From positions 434,001-498,000 of the forward strand of contig CAVWLF010000005.1 in assembly GCA_963755815.1 (NCBI GenBank): DNA of 64,000 nt, written 5' to 3'. The notes under the pieces are model-generated. The model saw nothing but the letters and a program-made list of their open reading frames with translations, was not told the origin of the DNA and made no database searches. Positions 34,993 to 44,301 of this stretch are shown here, in pieces. Numbering within the stretch: the first letter of the stretch is position 1; every line of letters starts with the position of its first letter. A program made the translations under genes and the position numbers. This stretch comes from Palsa-506 sp963755815. GTDB lineage: Bacteria; Actinomycetota; Actinomycetes; Streptosporangiales; Streptosporangiaceae.

Positions 34993-36336
34993 ATGAAAAA
35001 CCTAGGCATCGTCAGCAGACGGGCGGGAGCGCTCGCCCTCAGCGCTGGCCTGGTCACGCTGGTCGCCGCCTGCGGGTCGAGCAGCGGCAGCAGCAGCGGC
35101 GCCAGCAGCGCCAGTGCCAGCTCGCCGAAATCGATTACCGTCGCCGTTGCCTACCCGTCTCCGCCGAAGGCCCTGCTGGACCAGTTCACCCAGCAGACCG
35201 GCATCAAGGTGAACTGGGTCAACATCGGCTGGGATGACCTGCAGACCAAGATCGCCGCAGCCTCGACCGCGAACACCTACTTCGCCGACGCCGCCGACGT
35301 TGACTGGTCCAAGGTCGGGGAGTACCAGAAGACCGGCTGGTTCATCCCGCTCAACAAGTACTTCAGCGCGACCGCCCTCAGGTCGGACATGCCGCAGATC
35401 GGCACGTTCACCTCGAACAATGAGCTGATGGGGGTGCCGTTCGATTCGTCGTTCCTGGTCACCACCGTGAACAAGAAGGACTTCGCCAAGGCCGGCATCA
35501 CGACCATGCCCACGACGCTGGCCGCGTTCACGACGGACCTCAAGAAGGTGGGCAAGGCGAATGGCATGGCCAGCCCGCTCGACATCCATCTCGCCACCGC
35601 CGAGGGCCTGTCGACCTGCTGGTACCAGATGACCGCGGCGTTCGGCGGCCAGGTTCTGACCCCGCAGGACGCCCCGGCGTTCACCTCGCCGAACTCGCCC
35701 GGGTACAAGGCCATGACCTGGATGGTCAACGCCTACAAGAGCGGGCTGGTGCCCAAGGGCAACATCAACGAGAGCGACTACCAGGGGTTTACCACCGAGA
35801 TGGCGAAGAACCGGGTGGCCGCGGAACTGTGCGACTACTCCGGCAGCGTCGGCTCCATCTATAACGTGCCGGCCTCGTCCAGCGTGGTGGGCGACACCGA
35901 GTACATCCCGACCCCGGGGGCCACCGGAGTGGGCCAGAACGTCGCCAATCCCGATGGCATCGGCATCCCGAAGTCAGCCAAGAACGTGGCCGGCGCGGTG
36001 AAGTTCATCAAGTGGTTCACGGCCACCGAGAGCCAGGCGAACTGGGCCGGGCTGCACGGGCCGCAGAACGTGGTCAGCACGTTCCCCCTGCCGGCCAGGC
36101 TGTCCAGCTTCAACGTGACGTCCGCGGCGGCTACCGCCGCGCAGGCGCCCAAGCTCGCCGCTATCCTCAAGGCCCACGCGCAGGCACCGTTCCCGAACGG
36201 AGCGCCGCCGTGGTACGTGCAGTTCAGCGCGGCGGTGCAGACCAACATTCACCAGGCGGCCGCCGGGCAGGAGACCATCCAGCAGGCCGTCAGCGCCATC
36301 GCCGGCCAGGTTAACCAGCTCAAATCCGCTGGCTAA
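34993..36336 (+). CDS. Sugar ABC transporter substrate-binding lipoprotein
   Basis: A 447-aa family 1 solute-binding protein with an AGAGGAG RBS. Residues 1-27 form a lipoprotein signal with lipobox L-V-A-A-C, Cys27 being lipidated, followed by a Ser/Gly-rich linker. The mature part has typical V-N-W-V-N-I-G-W-D-D-L-Q and W-T-K-like lobes seen in maltose/glycerol-3-P-type binding proteins. It delivers a sugar to the two permeases encoded next. Substrate is inferred from the locus as a galactose- or galactosamine-type sugar. Confidence 0.92.
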   Translation: MKNLGIVSRRAGALALSAGLVTLVAACGSSSGSSSGASSASASSPKSITVAVAYPSPPKALLDQFTQQTGIKVNWVNIGWDDLQTKIAAASTANTYFADAADVDWSKVGEYQKTGWFIPLNKYFSATALRSDMPQIGTFTSNNELMGVPFDSSFLVTTVNKKDFAKAGITTMPTTLAAFTTDLKKVGKANGMASPLDIHLATAEGLSTCWYQMTAAFGGQVLTPQDAPAFTSPNSPGYKAMTWMVNAYKSGLVPKGNINESDYQGFTTEMAKNRVAAELCDYSGSVGSIYNVPASSSVVGDTEYIPTPGATGVGQNVANPDGIGIPKSAKNVAGAVKFIKWFTATESQANWAGLHGPQNVVSTFPLPARLSSFNVTSAAATAAQAPKLAAILKAHAQAPFPNGAPPWYVQFSAAVQTNIHQAAAGQETIQQAVSAIAGQVNQLKSAG

Positions 36337-36417
36337 GGTGGCACGGCGGGTCGATCGCCAGCCCCTGACCGGCCCACCCCTGACCCGCCCAGCACGACGC
36401 AGTAAGGAGGCCTGACG

Positions 36418-37299
36418 TTGGGTGCGGTGCGCCAGGGCAGGATGCTGCCGTACATCCTGCTCTCGCCGCTGGTGGTGTTCATCGGGGCGCTCTCCTTCAT
36501 CCCGACCGTGGACACCACGGTGGAGGCGTTCTTCCGGGTCATGCCGCTCGACCCGCCGACCCGGTTCGTCGGCCTGGGCAACTTCCGCGCGCTCTTCGCG
36601 GACCCGGTCATCATCACCTCGTGGGTCAACACGGCGGTCTATGTCGCGATCGGCGTCGTGGCGTCGGTCGTGCTCGGCACCGCCATGGCGGTAGCGCTCA
36701 AGCAGAGCTTCCGGCTGCGCGGCGTCATCCTGGCCCTGGTCATCCTGCCGTGGGCGCTGCCGGCCGTGGTCGAGGCCGTTATCTGGAGCTGGATCTACAA
36801 CCCGACCTTCGGCGTGCTGAACAGCGCGCTGCATTCCGCGCACGCCATCGGCGGGTATCACGTGTGGCTCGGGCTGGACCGGTGGCTGACCATCCTGCTG
36901 ATCGAGATCGTGCAGGTCTGGCAGATAACGCCGCTGTCCGCGCTCGTCATCCTGGCCGCGCTGCAGTCGGTTCCGCAGGACCTGTATGAGGCGGCCCGGG
37001 TGGACGGCGCGGGCCCGGTGCAGGCGTTCCGGTACATTTCGCTGCCGCTGATCCGGCCCGCCCTGGCCGTGTGCACGGTCGAGGCGCTGGTCCTGTCGCT
37101 GAACATCTTCGACCAGGTCTACATCCTGAACGGGATCGCGCCGCTCGGATCCTCGGTGATGCTGCAGACCTACGTCACGACGTTCGAGGACCTCAACTTC
37201 GGCGGCGGCTACGCGCTCTCGCTGCTGATAACCATCGTCACCGCGGCGCTGTCGATGGCGGCGCTGGCGCTGCTCTACCGCCGGACGGAGGCGGCGTAA
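36418..37299 (+). CDS. Sugar ABC transporter permease (MalF/UgpA-like)
   Basis: A 293-aa permease beginning with TTG at 36418, supported by AAGGAGG seven bases upstream. Six helices and the EAA loop (E-A-A-R-V-D-G-A-G-P-V-Q-A-F) near residue 190 are visible. No ATPase gene accompanies it, as usual for actinobacterial CUT1 importers that share a common MsiK-type ATPase. Confidence 0.93.
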   Translation: MGAVRQGRMLPYILLSPLVVFIGALSFIPTVDTTVEAFFRVMPLDPPTRFVGLGNFRALFADPVIITSWVNTAVYVAIGVVASVVLGTAMAVALKQSFRLRGVILALVILPWALPAVVEAVIWSWIYNPTFGVLNSALHSAHAIGGYHVWLGLDRWLTILLIEIVQVWQITPLSALVILAALQSVPQDLYEAARVDGAGPVQAFRYISLPLIRPALAVCTVEALVLSLNIFDQVYILNGIAPLGSSVMLQTYVTTFEDLNFGGGYALSLLITIVTAALSMAALALLYRRTEAA

Positions 37300-38225
37300 T
37301 GGCCGCGACGGGAGCAGGCGAGCGGACCGCGCGGGGAGTGACCCGGGCGGCGGCCGGACCGGCCGGGCGGGCGCTGTCCCGCCGCACGGCCCGGACGCTC
37401 GGGCGCATCGTCACGATCGCCGTCATCCTGGTGTGGTCGCTGTTCCCCATCTACTGGGCGCTCAACACCAGCCTCAGCACGCTGTCGGGCGCCGACAGCA
37501 CGCCCGCGCATTACATTCCGTCGCCGCTGGTGGGCTCCAGCTACCGCGCCGTGGCCGGGATCGGCGGCGCGGGTAACGGCATCTCCACCGAGATCGGAAG
37601 ATCGCTGCTCAACTCGGTGATAGAGTCCGGCGCCGCGATGATCCTCACCGTGGTCATCGGCATCTTCGCCGCGTACGCCTTCGCCCGCCTCCGGTTCCGG
37701 TTCAAGCGGACGATCTTCGTGAGCGTGCTGGCCACGCTGCTGCTGCCCGCCTACGCCACGCTGATTCCGCTCTACCGCATCATGGCCAGCCTGGGCCTGG
37801 TGAACACCTACCTGGCCGTGGTCCTCGTCTATGTCTCAGGCTTCCTGCCGCTGGCGATCTGGATTCTGTACAACTACTTCAACACCATCCCGCGTGAGCT
37901 TGAGGAGGCCGCGTTCGTCGATGGCGCCTCGCCCATGCAGGCCCTGCTGCGGGTGGTGATCCCGGTGGCCAGGCCCGGTATCGCGGCCGTCGCGATCATC
38001 ACTTTCCTGCTCGGCTGGGCGCAGTTCCTGTTCCCGCTGATACTGACCACTGACCTGTCGACCCAGCCCGTCACGGTCATCGTGGCCGCGCTGAACCAGC
38101 AGCGCATCGTGCCGTTCACGCTGCTGATGGCGTGCGGCGTGATTGCCGCGGCCATCCCGGGCGTGCTGGCCCTGGTGCTGAACCGCTACATCGTCGAGGG
38201 CATCACGGCCGGATCAGTCAAGTAA
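37299..38225 (+). CDS. Sugar ABC transporter permease (MalG-like)
   Basis: A 308-aa permease whose ATG shares one base with the previous stop (TAATG). Six helices and the EAA loop (E-E-A-A-F-V-D-G-A-S-P-M-Q-A) are present. The C-terminus ends in L-N-R-Y-I-V-E-G-I-T-A-G-S-V-K, the classic MalG/LacG-type end. Confidence 0.94.
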   Translation: MAATGAGERTARGVTRAAAGPAGRALSRRTARTLGRIVTIAVILVWSLFPIYWALNTSLSTLSGADSTPAHYIPSPLVGSSYRAVAGIGGAGNGISTEIGRSLLNSVIESGAAMILTVVIGIFAAYAFARLRFRFKRTIFVSVLATLLLPAYATLIPLYRIMASLGLVNTYLAVVLVYVSGFLPLAIWILYNYFNTIPRELEEAAFVDGASPMQALLRVVIPVARPGIAAVAIITFLLGWAQFLFPLILTTDLSTQPVTVIVAALNQQRIVPFTLLMACGVIAAAIPGVLALVLNRYIVEGITAGSVK

Positions 38226-38243
38226 GAGGGCGGCAGATCGGGG

Positions 38244-38741
38244 TCAGCCGGCGTCCAGGTCGCGCTGATACCAGGTGCCTTGCTTGCCGCCGAGGTCGGC
38301 CGGGCCGGCCGGGCCCACCGGGACGAACCCGGCCTTGGCCAGCACCTGCTGGGATGCGGCATTGTCGTGGGAGGTGGCCGCCCGGAGCGTGTGCAGCCCG
38401 TGCCGGGCCGCGGCCAGCTGGCACAGCTCCCGGACGGTCGCGGTCGCTACGCCGCGCCCGGCCACGTCCTGCGCGACCCGGTAGCCGAGTTCGGCGGTGC
38501 CGTTCTCGATCCGGAACAGGTTGAACCGGCCCAGCACCGAGCCATCCTCGGCGACGAGCAGGTAGAACGCGCAGGCGCCCGCCTCCTGCTCGGCGAGCAT
38601 GGCGTTGTGCCGGTCGGTGAACTGGTCGAAGAACTCGTCGCCGCGGTCGTTGATGAAGCCAGCGAAGTAGGCGCGGTTGGCCAGCTCGAAGGCCAGCACC
38701 GCCGGGGCATGGTCGGCGCGCAGCCGCTGCAGTTCGGGCAC
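38244..38741 (-). CDS. GNAT family N-acetyltransferase
   Basis: A 165-aa RimJ/RimL-like acetyltransferase. The acetyl-CoA site is V-A-G-R-G-V-A-T-A-T-V (Q/R-x-x-G-x-A) near 92-103, followed by S-x-D-N-A-A-S-Q-Q-V-L-A-K-A-G-F. It lies between convergent sugar genes with no evident link to them. Confidence 0.9.
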   Translation of the reverse strand: MPELQRLRADHAPAVLAFELANRAYFAGFINDRGDEFFDQFTDRHNAMLAEQEAGACAFYLLVAEDGSVLGRFNLFRIENGTAELGYRVAQDVAGRGVATATVRELCQLAAARHGLHTLRAATSHDNAASQQVLAKAGFVPVGPAGPADLGGKQGTWYQRDLDAG

Positions 38742-38811
38742 CGCCCGACTCTACCCAGCTGGTGCGCTGGCGGCCCACTGAGTTTCCGGCGCCGGCAGAT
38801 CGTGATCTCGG

Positions 38812-39705
38812 TTACCTGGCCGGGATCATCGCCTGATAGTCGCGGACCAGGTCCAGGTAGCGCGCGGTCACGGCGCGGACCGCGGCATCCCGGTCGCCGC
38901 CGTCCACATAGCCGCGAAGCGCGTCCCACCAGATGGTCCGGCCGACGGCGAACCCGGTGAAGCCTTCGGTCGCCGCCGCGATGGCCAGCCAGCGCTGGAC
39001 CGCGGCGTAGTCGGCGCCGCGGCCGAGGACCAGGCACCCGGCGCCCGGATCGGCCGAGCGCACCGCCCCGGCTATCCGCGCCGCGTCGTCCCGCGACTCC
39101 GGCCCTTCTATTTTCCACAGCTCCGGGCGGATGCCGTCGGCGGCGATCTCCCCGATCGCCGTCACGGTCAGCCCCGCCCGCAGCTCGCGATCGAACCGCC
39201 CGCGGTCGCTGGCCACGGCGGCGAGCTGGGATTCCTCGGGCGGAACCAGCAGCTCCAGCATCAGCTGCGCGGTCCGCCCGCGGAGCAGCCCGGCGAGCTC
39301 GCGCAGCCGCTGCCGCTGCCGGGCGTTCATCGCGGTGTCCCCGCCCGGGTTGTAGCGGATCAGGACCTTCACGTAATCCGGATGACAGGAAACGACCACC
39401 CGGTCTGGCTGCCCGTCGTCGACGAAACGCAGTTCCCGCTGGCCGCTCACCTCGACCGGCATGGCCACCCGGATGCCGCCGGCCTGCGCCTTGGGTACGA
39501 GCTCACCGCCGTATTCCTGGTCGATCAGAAGCACCACCAGCCCCGCGCCGACCTCCGGCGCCGCGGCGAGAAGCGCATCGACCACGACTCCCTTGGCCGC
39601 GACCATCGCCGCGTGCTGCTCCGGCGTCGGCTCGGTGGTCAGGCGCATGAAATCGCGCCGGAACGAGTTGCGATGGTCGAACGCGAGCGCGAATACCGGC
39701 GTCAT
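38812..39705 (-). CDS. DUF2090 / IolC C-terminal-like aldolase (LacD-type candidate)
   Basis: A 297-aa protein starting M-T-P-V-F-A-L-A-F-D-H-R-N-S-F, a signature of the DUF2090 aldolase-like TIM barrel also found as the C-terminal domain of some IolC kinases. L-L-I-D-Q-E-Y-G, V-K-V-L-I-R-Y-N-P-G-G-D and L-W-K-I-E-G fit class I aldolase strands; a catalytic Lys may be in V-K-V-L or W-K-I-E. It overlaps the PfkB kinase by 4 nt and follows an AgaS-like isomerase, so tagatose-1,6-bisphosphate-type cleavage is the best guess. Confidence 0.82.
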   Translation of the reverse strand: MTPVFALAFDHRNSFRRDFMRLTTEPTPEQHAAMVAAKGVVVDALLAAAPEVGAGLVVLLIDQEYGGELVPKAQAGGIRVAMPVEVSGQRELRFVDDGQPDRVVVSCHPDYVKVLIRYNPGGDTAMNARQRQRLRELAGLLRGRTAQLMLELLVPPEESQLAAVASDRGRFDRELRAGLTVTAIGEIAADGIRPELWKIEGPESRDDAARIAGAVRSADPGAGCLVLGRGADYAAVQRWLAIAAATEGFTGFAVGRTIWWDALRGYVDGGDRDAAVRAVTARYLDLVRDYQAMIPAR

Positions 39706-40652
39706 AGCTCGATCACCGTCGTGAGACCTTCCAGCTCGGCGACATCTTCAGCGTGTACTACCCCGGCGACCGGCTGCCGCACCGCCGCCGCGGACATGGC
39801 GGCCGCCCGCCGCAGCCGGTCGGGCCATAGCTGCCCGGCCAGATGGCCTTCGACCAGCGCCGCGACCGCAGCGTCGCCGGCCCCGACCGTGTTGCCTCGC
39901 TGCGTGGGCGGCGTCGCCAGCAGCGACATCCCGGACCGCACCCCCAGCAGGCCGCGCGGGCCAAGCGAGACGACCACGCCCTGCGCGCCGCCGGCCAGCA
40001 GCCGGCCGCCGGCGTGCACCGCGGCGGGCAGCGAGACCGGCACGGCCAGCCCGGCCGCCTCGGCCAGCTCGTGCTCATTGGGCTTCACCAGGGTCGGCCG
40101 GGCCGCCACCGCGGCCAGCAGCGGCGCAGCGTGAGCATCGACGAACACCGCCGAGCCCGAGCCGGCCGCGAGGGCGGCGAGGGTGCGGTAGGCGCCGGCC
40201 GGAAGCCCGGCCGGAAGACTGCCGGAGAGCACGACCACCGAGGCACCGCTGAGCAGCCGGCCGAAGCCCTCGGTGAATCGCCCCCACTCCGTGGCCGTAA
40301 TTGGCGGTCCGCTTTCGTTGTAGGCCGTGACGGCCGCGTCCCCGGCGCTGAACGCGCTGATGGTCCGGCGGCTGCCGGCCACGGACCGGACCAGGCAATG
40401 CGGAATCGCCCAATTGTCCAGGTCGCCGGCAATTTCATCGCCGACCGGGCCGCCGATGAATCCCGTGACCACGACGTCGTGCCCGGCCTGGTGGAGCAGC
40501 CGGGCGACGTTGACGGCCTTGCCTCCGGCCTGGGCGTAGACCCGGCTGACCCGGTTCGCCTCGCCCGCGACGAAGTGATCGCTGACATAGGTGATGTCCA
40601 GGGCGGCATTCAGCGCCGCGCAGATCACGCGGCCGCCGGGAGACCCGGTCAC
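39702..40652 (-). CDS. PfkB-family phosphofructokinase/tagatose-6-phosphate kinase-like
   Basis: A 316-aa kinase of the LacC/FruK subgroup: A-L-N-A-A-L-D-I-T-Y at the start (compare T-x-N-P-A-x-D), G-G-K-A-V-N-V-A-R-L-L for sugar-phosphate binding, P-N-E-H-E-L and catalytic G-N-T-V-G-A-G-D-A-A. It overlaps both neighbours by 4 nt. In the operon it probably phosphorylates the ketose-6-phosphate produced by the SIS enzyme before aldol cleavage. Confidence 0.9.
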   Translation of the reverse strand: MTGSPGGRVICAALNAALDITYVSDHFVAGEANRVSRVYAQAGGKAVNVARLLHQAGHDVVVTGFIGGPVGDEIAGDLDNWAIPHCLVRSVAGSRRTISAFSAGDAAVTAYNESGPPITATEWGRFTEGFGRLLSGASVVVLSGSLPAGLPAGAYRTLAALAAGSGSAVFVDAHAAPLLAAVAARPTLVKPNEHELAEAAGLAVPVSLPAAVHAGGRLLAGGAQGVVVSLGPRGLLGVRSGMSLLATPPTQRGNTVGAGDAAVAALVEGHLAGQLWPDRLRRAAAMSAAAVRQPVAGVVHAEDVAELEGLTTVIEL

Positions 40653-41542
40653 TGGCCGGTGTACACGACCGAGCGAGCGAGGTGCCGGGGCCGGTCCGGG
40701 TCCAGGCCGCGTACCTGCGCGGTGGCGACCGCGACGCGCTGGGCCAGCACGAGCTCGGCCTGCGGATCGCCGTCCGCCACGACCACCATCGCCCCGGTGC
40801 GGCTGATGTCGTCCACCAGCACGCTGTCATTGACCCCCAGCAGCCAGACCACGGAATTCACCGATGCGGTCGACAGCGGCCCGTGCCGGTATTCCAGCGC
40901 CGGGTACGCCTCACTCCACGCGGACGCGGCTTCCTGGATCTTCAGGGCCGCCTCCCGGGCCAGCCCGACCGACCAGCCGCGGCCCAGGAAGACGTAATGC
41001 GGCCGGTCTATCAGCCGGCCATCCAGGTCCGCGGCGACGGCGGCCCGGGCCTGCTCGATGACCGGCGCAAGATCGTGTCCGGCCTGCGCTCGGGCTACGG
41101 TGAGGACGGTGGTGGCGAACCGGGTTTGCACGACTGACTGCTCGTCAGCGTAGTCAAGGACCAGCAGCTGATCCGTGGCCTCGCTGATCGGCGTGGCGGC
41201 ATCCGCGGTAATGCCGATCTTGCGGACCGAGGCGGGCAGCCCCCGCAGCATGTCGAGCACTTCGATGGTGGTTCCCGAGCGGGTCACCGCGAGCACCGCG
41301 TCGTAGTCGCGGGCGGGCAGCTCTGATGCCGGGAAGGCGTCGGTCTCGCCGTGGCCGGCCCGCTCGCGCACCGCCGCGATCGCGGCCGCTATGTGCCAGG
41401 ACGTACCGCAGCCGACGACGGCCACCCGCTCGCCGCGGCCGGGCAGGATCCCCGCCGCCTCGTCAGCGGACTGCAGCGCCCTCTCCCAGCAGTCCGGCTG
41501 ACTGGCAATCTCGGCCTGCACGTAAGCCTCAGGTCGCTGCAC
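40649..41542 (-). CDS. SIS-domain sugar isomerase/deaminase (AgaS-like)
   Basis: A 297-aa protein with two SIS domains. The first contains V-V-G-C-G-T-S-W-H-I-A (about 43-53) and T-R-S-G-T-T (about 88-93); the second contains F-L-G-R-G-W-S-V-G-L-A and E-Y-R-H-G-P. No glutaminase domain is present, so it is not GlmS. It fits AgaS-type galactosamine-6-phosphate deaminase/isomerase or FrlB-like enzymes. First gene of the isomerase-kinase-aldolase operon. Confidence 0.88.
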   Translation of the reverse strand: MQRPEAYVQAEIASQPDCWERALQSADEAAGILPGRGERVAVVGCGTSWHIAAAIAAVRERAGHGETDAFPASELPARDYDAVLAVTRSGTTIEVLDMLRGLPASVRKIGITADAATPISEATDQLLVLDYADEQSVVQTRFATTVLTVARAQAGHDLAPVIEQARAAVAADLDGRLIDRPHYVFLGRGWSVGLAREAALKIQEAASAWSEAYPALEYRHGPLSTASVNSVVWLLGVNDSVLVDDISRTGAMVVVADGDPQAELVLAQRVAVATAQVRGLDPDRPRHLARSVVYTGQ

Positions 41543-41932
41543 CTACTGGTCCCTTCGCCGTCCGGGTTGCGGGCCGCCCGCCGACGATCAGCCCGAGGCT
41601 CCTGGCCGCTCGCGGCGGCTCCGTCCGCCGGCCGCGGCCCATGCTCAGATCCCCGTCGCCTGATCTGGAGCTCGCGCTCGCAATCTTCAAAAGTGCGCAC
41701 ATCTTGCCCATAAATTCTGCGCAACGTGGCCTATTTTTCCCGACTCTACGACATGCGTGATCACATCACAAGACACCGTGCGGCCTGCGCCGACCCGGCC
41801 ACGCGGCCTGAGCACCACCCGGCCACGCCACCGTATCGGGCGGGTGGCCTGCATATGATCCCTAGCATGGAGCATTCCCGCGCAGTCCCGGGCCGGGCCG
41901 GCCAGCCAGACCGCGCCGGTCCCTGACGACCG
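41543..41932. promoter_or_regulatory. Divergent spacer between the SIS operon and DeoR 2
   Basis: It contains AT-richer DNA with small palindromes GTGCGCAC (about 41693-41700) and GTGATCAC (about 41757-41764), which may be DeoR operators. A TATGAT box lies near 41853. No RBS is evident before the DeoR 2 start. No gene is supported within it. Confidence 0.35.
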
Positions 41933-42691
41933 GTGCAACGTCGCCATCGGCTCAACCAGATCGTGTCCGTGGTCGTGGAGCGCGGGCAGATCGATGTGCC
42001 GTCGCTGGCCACGGAATTCTCCGTGTCGGCGGCGACGATACGGCGTGACCTGGAGGCGCTCCAGCAGCAGCGGCTGGTCTGCCGCACGCATGGCGGCGCG
42101 ACGATCCACGCGGCCTTCAACGACCTGCCGCTGAGCTACAAGAAGGCGCAGGACCTGCCGGAGAAACTGCGCATCGCCCAGTACGCGGCGCGGTTCCTGG
42201 ACGGCGCGCGCGTGATCGGCACCACCGGTGGCACCACCGTGTCGCAGTTCACCCGGTTACTGCGCGGCCGCGATGACCTCACCGTGGTCACCAACGCGCT
42301 CAACGTCGCCGTCGACCTGGCGGGCAGTCCCGGGCTGCGGGTTTTCGTGGCCGGCGGTGAGATGCGCGCGAGCAGCCAGGAGTCGGTCGGGCACAGCGCG
42401 GAAGCGTTCCTGTCCTCCTGCAACATCGACGTCGCGTTCCTCGGCGTGGACGGGGTGGACGCCGTGGCCGGCTGTACCAACTACGACCCGGCGGGCGCGC
42501 GGGTGAACGCGATGCTCTTCCGGCGCGCGCGCCAGCGGATAGTGCTGGCCGACGCCACGAAGATCGGCCGGGTCACGCTGGCCCAGGTCTGCCGGATGGA
42601 CGAGGTGGACGTGCTGATCACCGATAGCCGGGCCGCGGAGCCTGAGCTCGGATCGCTCCGCCGCCAGGGCTGCCAGGTCGTCTGCGTGTAG
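41933..42691 (+). CDS. DeoR-family transcriptional regulator 2
   Basis: A 252-aa regulator with GTG start. The HTH region reads Q-R-R-H-R-L-N-Q-I-V and A-A-T-I-R-R-D-L-E-A-L, the sensor domain contains T-T-G-G-T-T-V-S-Q-F, V-T-N-A-L-N-V and F-L-G-V-D-G-V-D. It resembles DeoR 1 over its length, so the two may be paralogues. It is divergent from the SIS-kinase-aldolase operon and upstream of the GH27 gene, and likely controls both. Confidence 0.92.
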   Translation: MQRRHRLNQIVSVVVERGQIDVPSLATEFSVSAATIRRDLEALQQQRLVCRTHGGATIHAAFNDLPLSYKKAQDLPEKLRIAQYAARFLDGARVIGTTGGTTVSQFTRLLRGRDDLTVVTNALNVAVDLAGSPGLRVFVAGGEMRASSQESVGHSAEAFLSSCNIDVAFLGVDGVDAVAGCTNYDPAGARVNAMLFRRARQRIVLADATKIGRVTLAQVCRMDEVDVLITDSRAAEPELGSLRRQGCQVVCV

Positions 42692-42747
42692 CGGCCCGGC
42701 CGGCTGCGGGTAAGAGCCCGGGCCGTGGCCGGGCGCGCAAGCTTCCG

Positions 42748-42806
42748 TGAGCATTGTGCTCATAACGAGCAAGATTCGGGCGAATTCATGTGCGTTTCGT
42801 GCTCAC
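42748..42806. promoter_or_regulatory. TGAGCA palindrome and repeated half-site before the GH27 gene
   Basis: TGAGCATTGTGCTCA (42748-42762) is a perfect 6+3+6 palindrome. The half-site GTGCTCA recurs at 42799-42805, 43 bases away (about four helical turns). The same half-site occurs in front of DeoR 1. This is a candidate DeoR operator controlling the GH27 gene. Confidence 0.5.
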
Positions 42807-42872
42807 TCTTGGCGTCGGGCAGCCCGCTCGTCATGATGGCATTTGTGCGGACTCCAGCACCGAGGAGGACTC

Positions 42873-44294
42873 ATGAGCAGGCTGACCCGCGGTCTCACGG
42901 CCGCGCTGGTGGCAATGTCGATGGCGGCCGTTCCCGCCGCGGGTTCCATCCTGGCCAGCGCGCCGGCCGCCCAGGCGGAGGCGAATCCCCCTCCGGGCAC
43001 TGACCTGAAGCCGGTGCTGGGCTGGAGCACCTGGAGTTTCTTCCGGCGCACCTCGGACGCCGCCATCGACGAGGCGGCGGCCCGCGCGATGAAGCGAAGC
43101 GGCCTGGAGCGCCTGGGGTACCGGTACATCAACCAGGACGACTTCTGGTACCGGTGCCCGGGACGGCAGGGCCCGGACGTTGACCGCTATGGCCGGTGGG
43201 TGGTTCGCTCCAGCAAGTTCCCGCGGGGCCGCGACGGCGAGAATGGCATCGCGGTCGTCGCCAGCTACGTGCACAGCCTCGGGCTGAAGTTCGGCATCTA
43301 CGTGACGCCCGGGATCTCGGATCAGGCCGTGGCCAGGAACACCCCGATCCTGGGCACGAGCTACACCGCGGCCGACATCGCCACCAAGACCAGGCAGAAC
43401 AACTACAACTGCGGCGGCATGACGGGCATCGACTACGCCAAGCCCGGCGCCCAGGCGTATGTCAACTCCATCGTCCGCGAATTCGCCCGGTGGGGCGTGG
43501 ACTACATCAAGCTCGACGGCATCACGGACCAGAACAAGGCCGACATCCAGGCCTGGTCTGCCGCCATCCGGCAGTCGGGGCGCCCGATGCAGCTGGACGT
43601 GACGGAGGGCAGCTACACCGTCGCTCTCGGCCGGACGCTGGACAAGTACGCCACCCAGTGGGAATACACGTCGGACATCGAGAACTACGGCGGCCGGGGA
43701 CTGACCGACTACACCAACGTGCGCAGGCGGTTCACCACCCTCGCCCGGTGGGAGCCCACCTACGGCGGCCAGAAGTTCGATGCCTACAACGACTTTGACT
43801 CGGTCGAGGTCGGTAACTGCCGGAACGCGGTCGGCTCCTCGGACCGATTCGGCTCGGTCTCGTACCCGGCGGGCGACGGACTGAACGTCGCCGGGCGGAA
43901 GACCGTGCTGAGCCTGTGGTCGCTGGCCTCATCGCCGCTGATCCTCGGGACCAACCTGACCGAGCTATGCGGTACCGACCTGAGATTGCTCAAGAACCGG
44001 GCGGTGCTCTCGGTCGAGCAGGACGGGATCGACGCATCATTGATCGCCAATACGAGCACCGGAAGAGTGGTCGCCAAGACCGAGCCGGATGGCGACGTCG
44101 CGGTCGGGCTCTTCAACAAGACCACCCGGCCCGAGGTGCTCTCAACCACGGCGTCCGCCATCGGCCTGTCCGCCGGCGGCCACTACCGGCTAGCCAACCT
44201 GTGGACGCACAAGGTCACCGGGAGCGGCGCCACGATAAGCGCGAAGGTGCCACCGCACGGCGTGGTTCTCTACCAGGTCAAGCGGGCCCGATAG
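42873..44294 (+). CDS. Secreted GH27 alpha-galactosidase / alpha-N-acetylgalactosaminidase
   Basis: A 473-aa enzyme with a strong GAGGAGG RBS. Residues 1-36 form a Sec signal ending A-Q-A. GH27 features are L-G-W-S-T-W-S (49-55), I-N-Q-D-D-F-W (substrate-binding Asp pair, 86-92), nucleophile D215 in Y-I-K-L-D and acid/base D268 in T-S-D-I-E. A C-terminal antiparallel beta domain runs from about residue 375. The family contains both alpha-galactosidases and alpha-N-acetylgalactosaminidases; I cannot tell them apart from the sequence alone. It would release the sugar taken up by the importer upstream. Confidence 0.93.
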   Translation: MSRLTRGLTAALVAMSMAAVPAAGSILASAPAAQAEANPPPGTDLKPVLGWSTWSFFRRTSDAAIDEAAARAMKRSGLERLGYRYINQDDFWYRCPGRQGPDVDRYGRWVVRSSKFPRGRDGENGIAVVASYVHSLGLKFGIYVTPGISDQAVARNTPILGTSYTAADIATKTRQNNYNCGGMTGIDYAKPGAQAYVNSIVREFARWGVDYIKLDGITDQNKADIQAWSAAIRQSGRPMQLDVTEGSYTVALGRTLDKYATQWEYTSDIENYGGRGLTDYTNVRRRFTTLARWEPTYGGQKFDAYNDFDSVEVGNCRNAVGSSDRFGSVSYPAGDGLNVAGRKTVLSLWSLASSPLILGTNLTELCGTDLRLLKNRAVLSVEQDGIDASLIANTSTGRVVAKTEPDGDVAVGLFNKTTRPEVLSTTASAIGLSAGGHYRLANLWTHKVTGSGATISAKVPPHGVVLYQVKRAR

Positions 44295-44301
44295 GACGCC
44301 G

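Noticed and set aside
36305..36420. Riboswitch or attenuator between the binding protein and permease genes
   Set aside because: The 81-bp spacer shows no stable conserved structure beyond the RBS.
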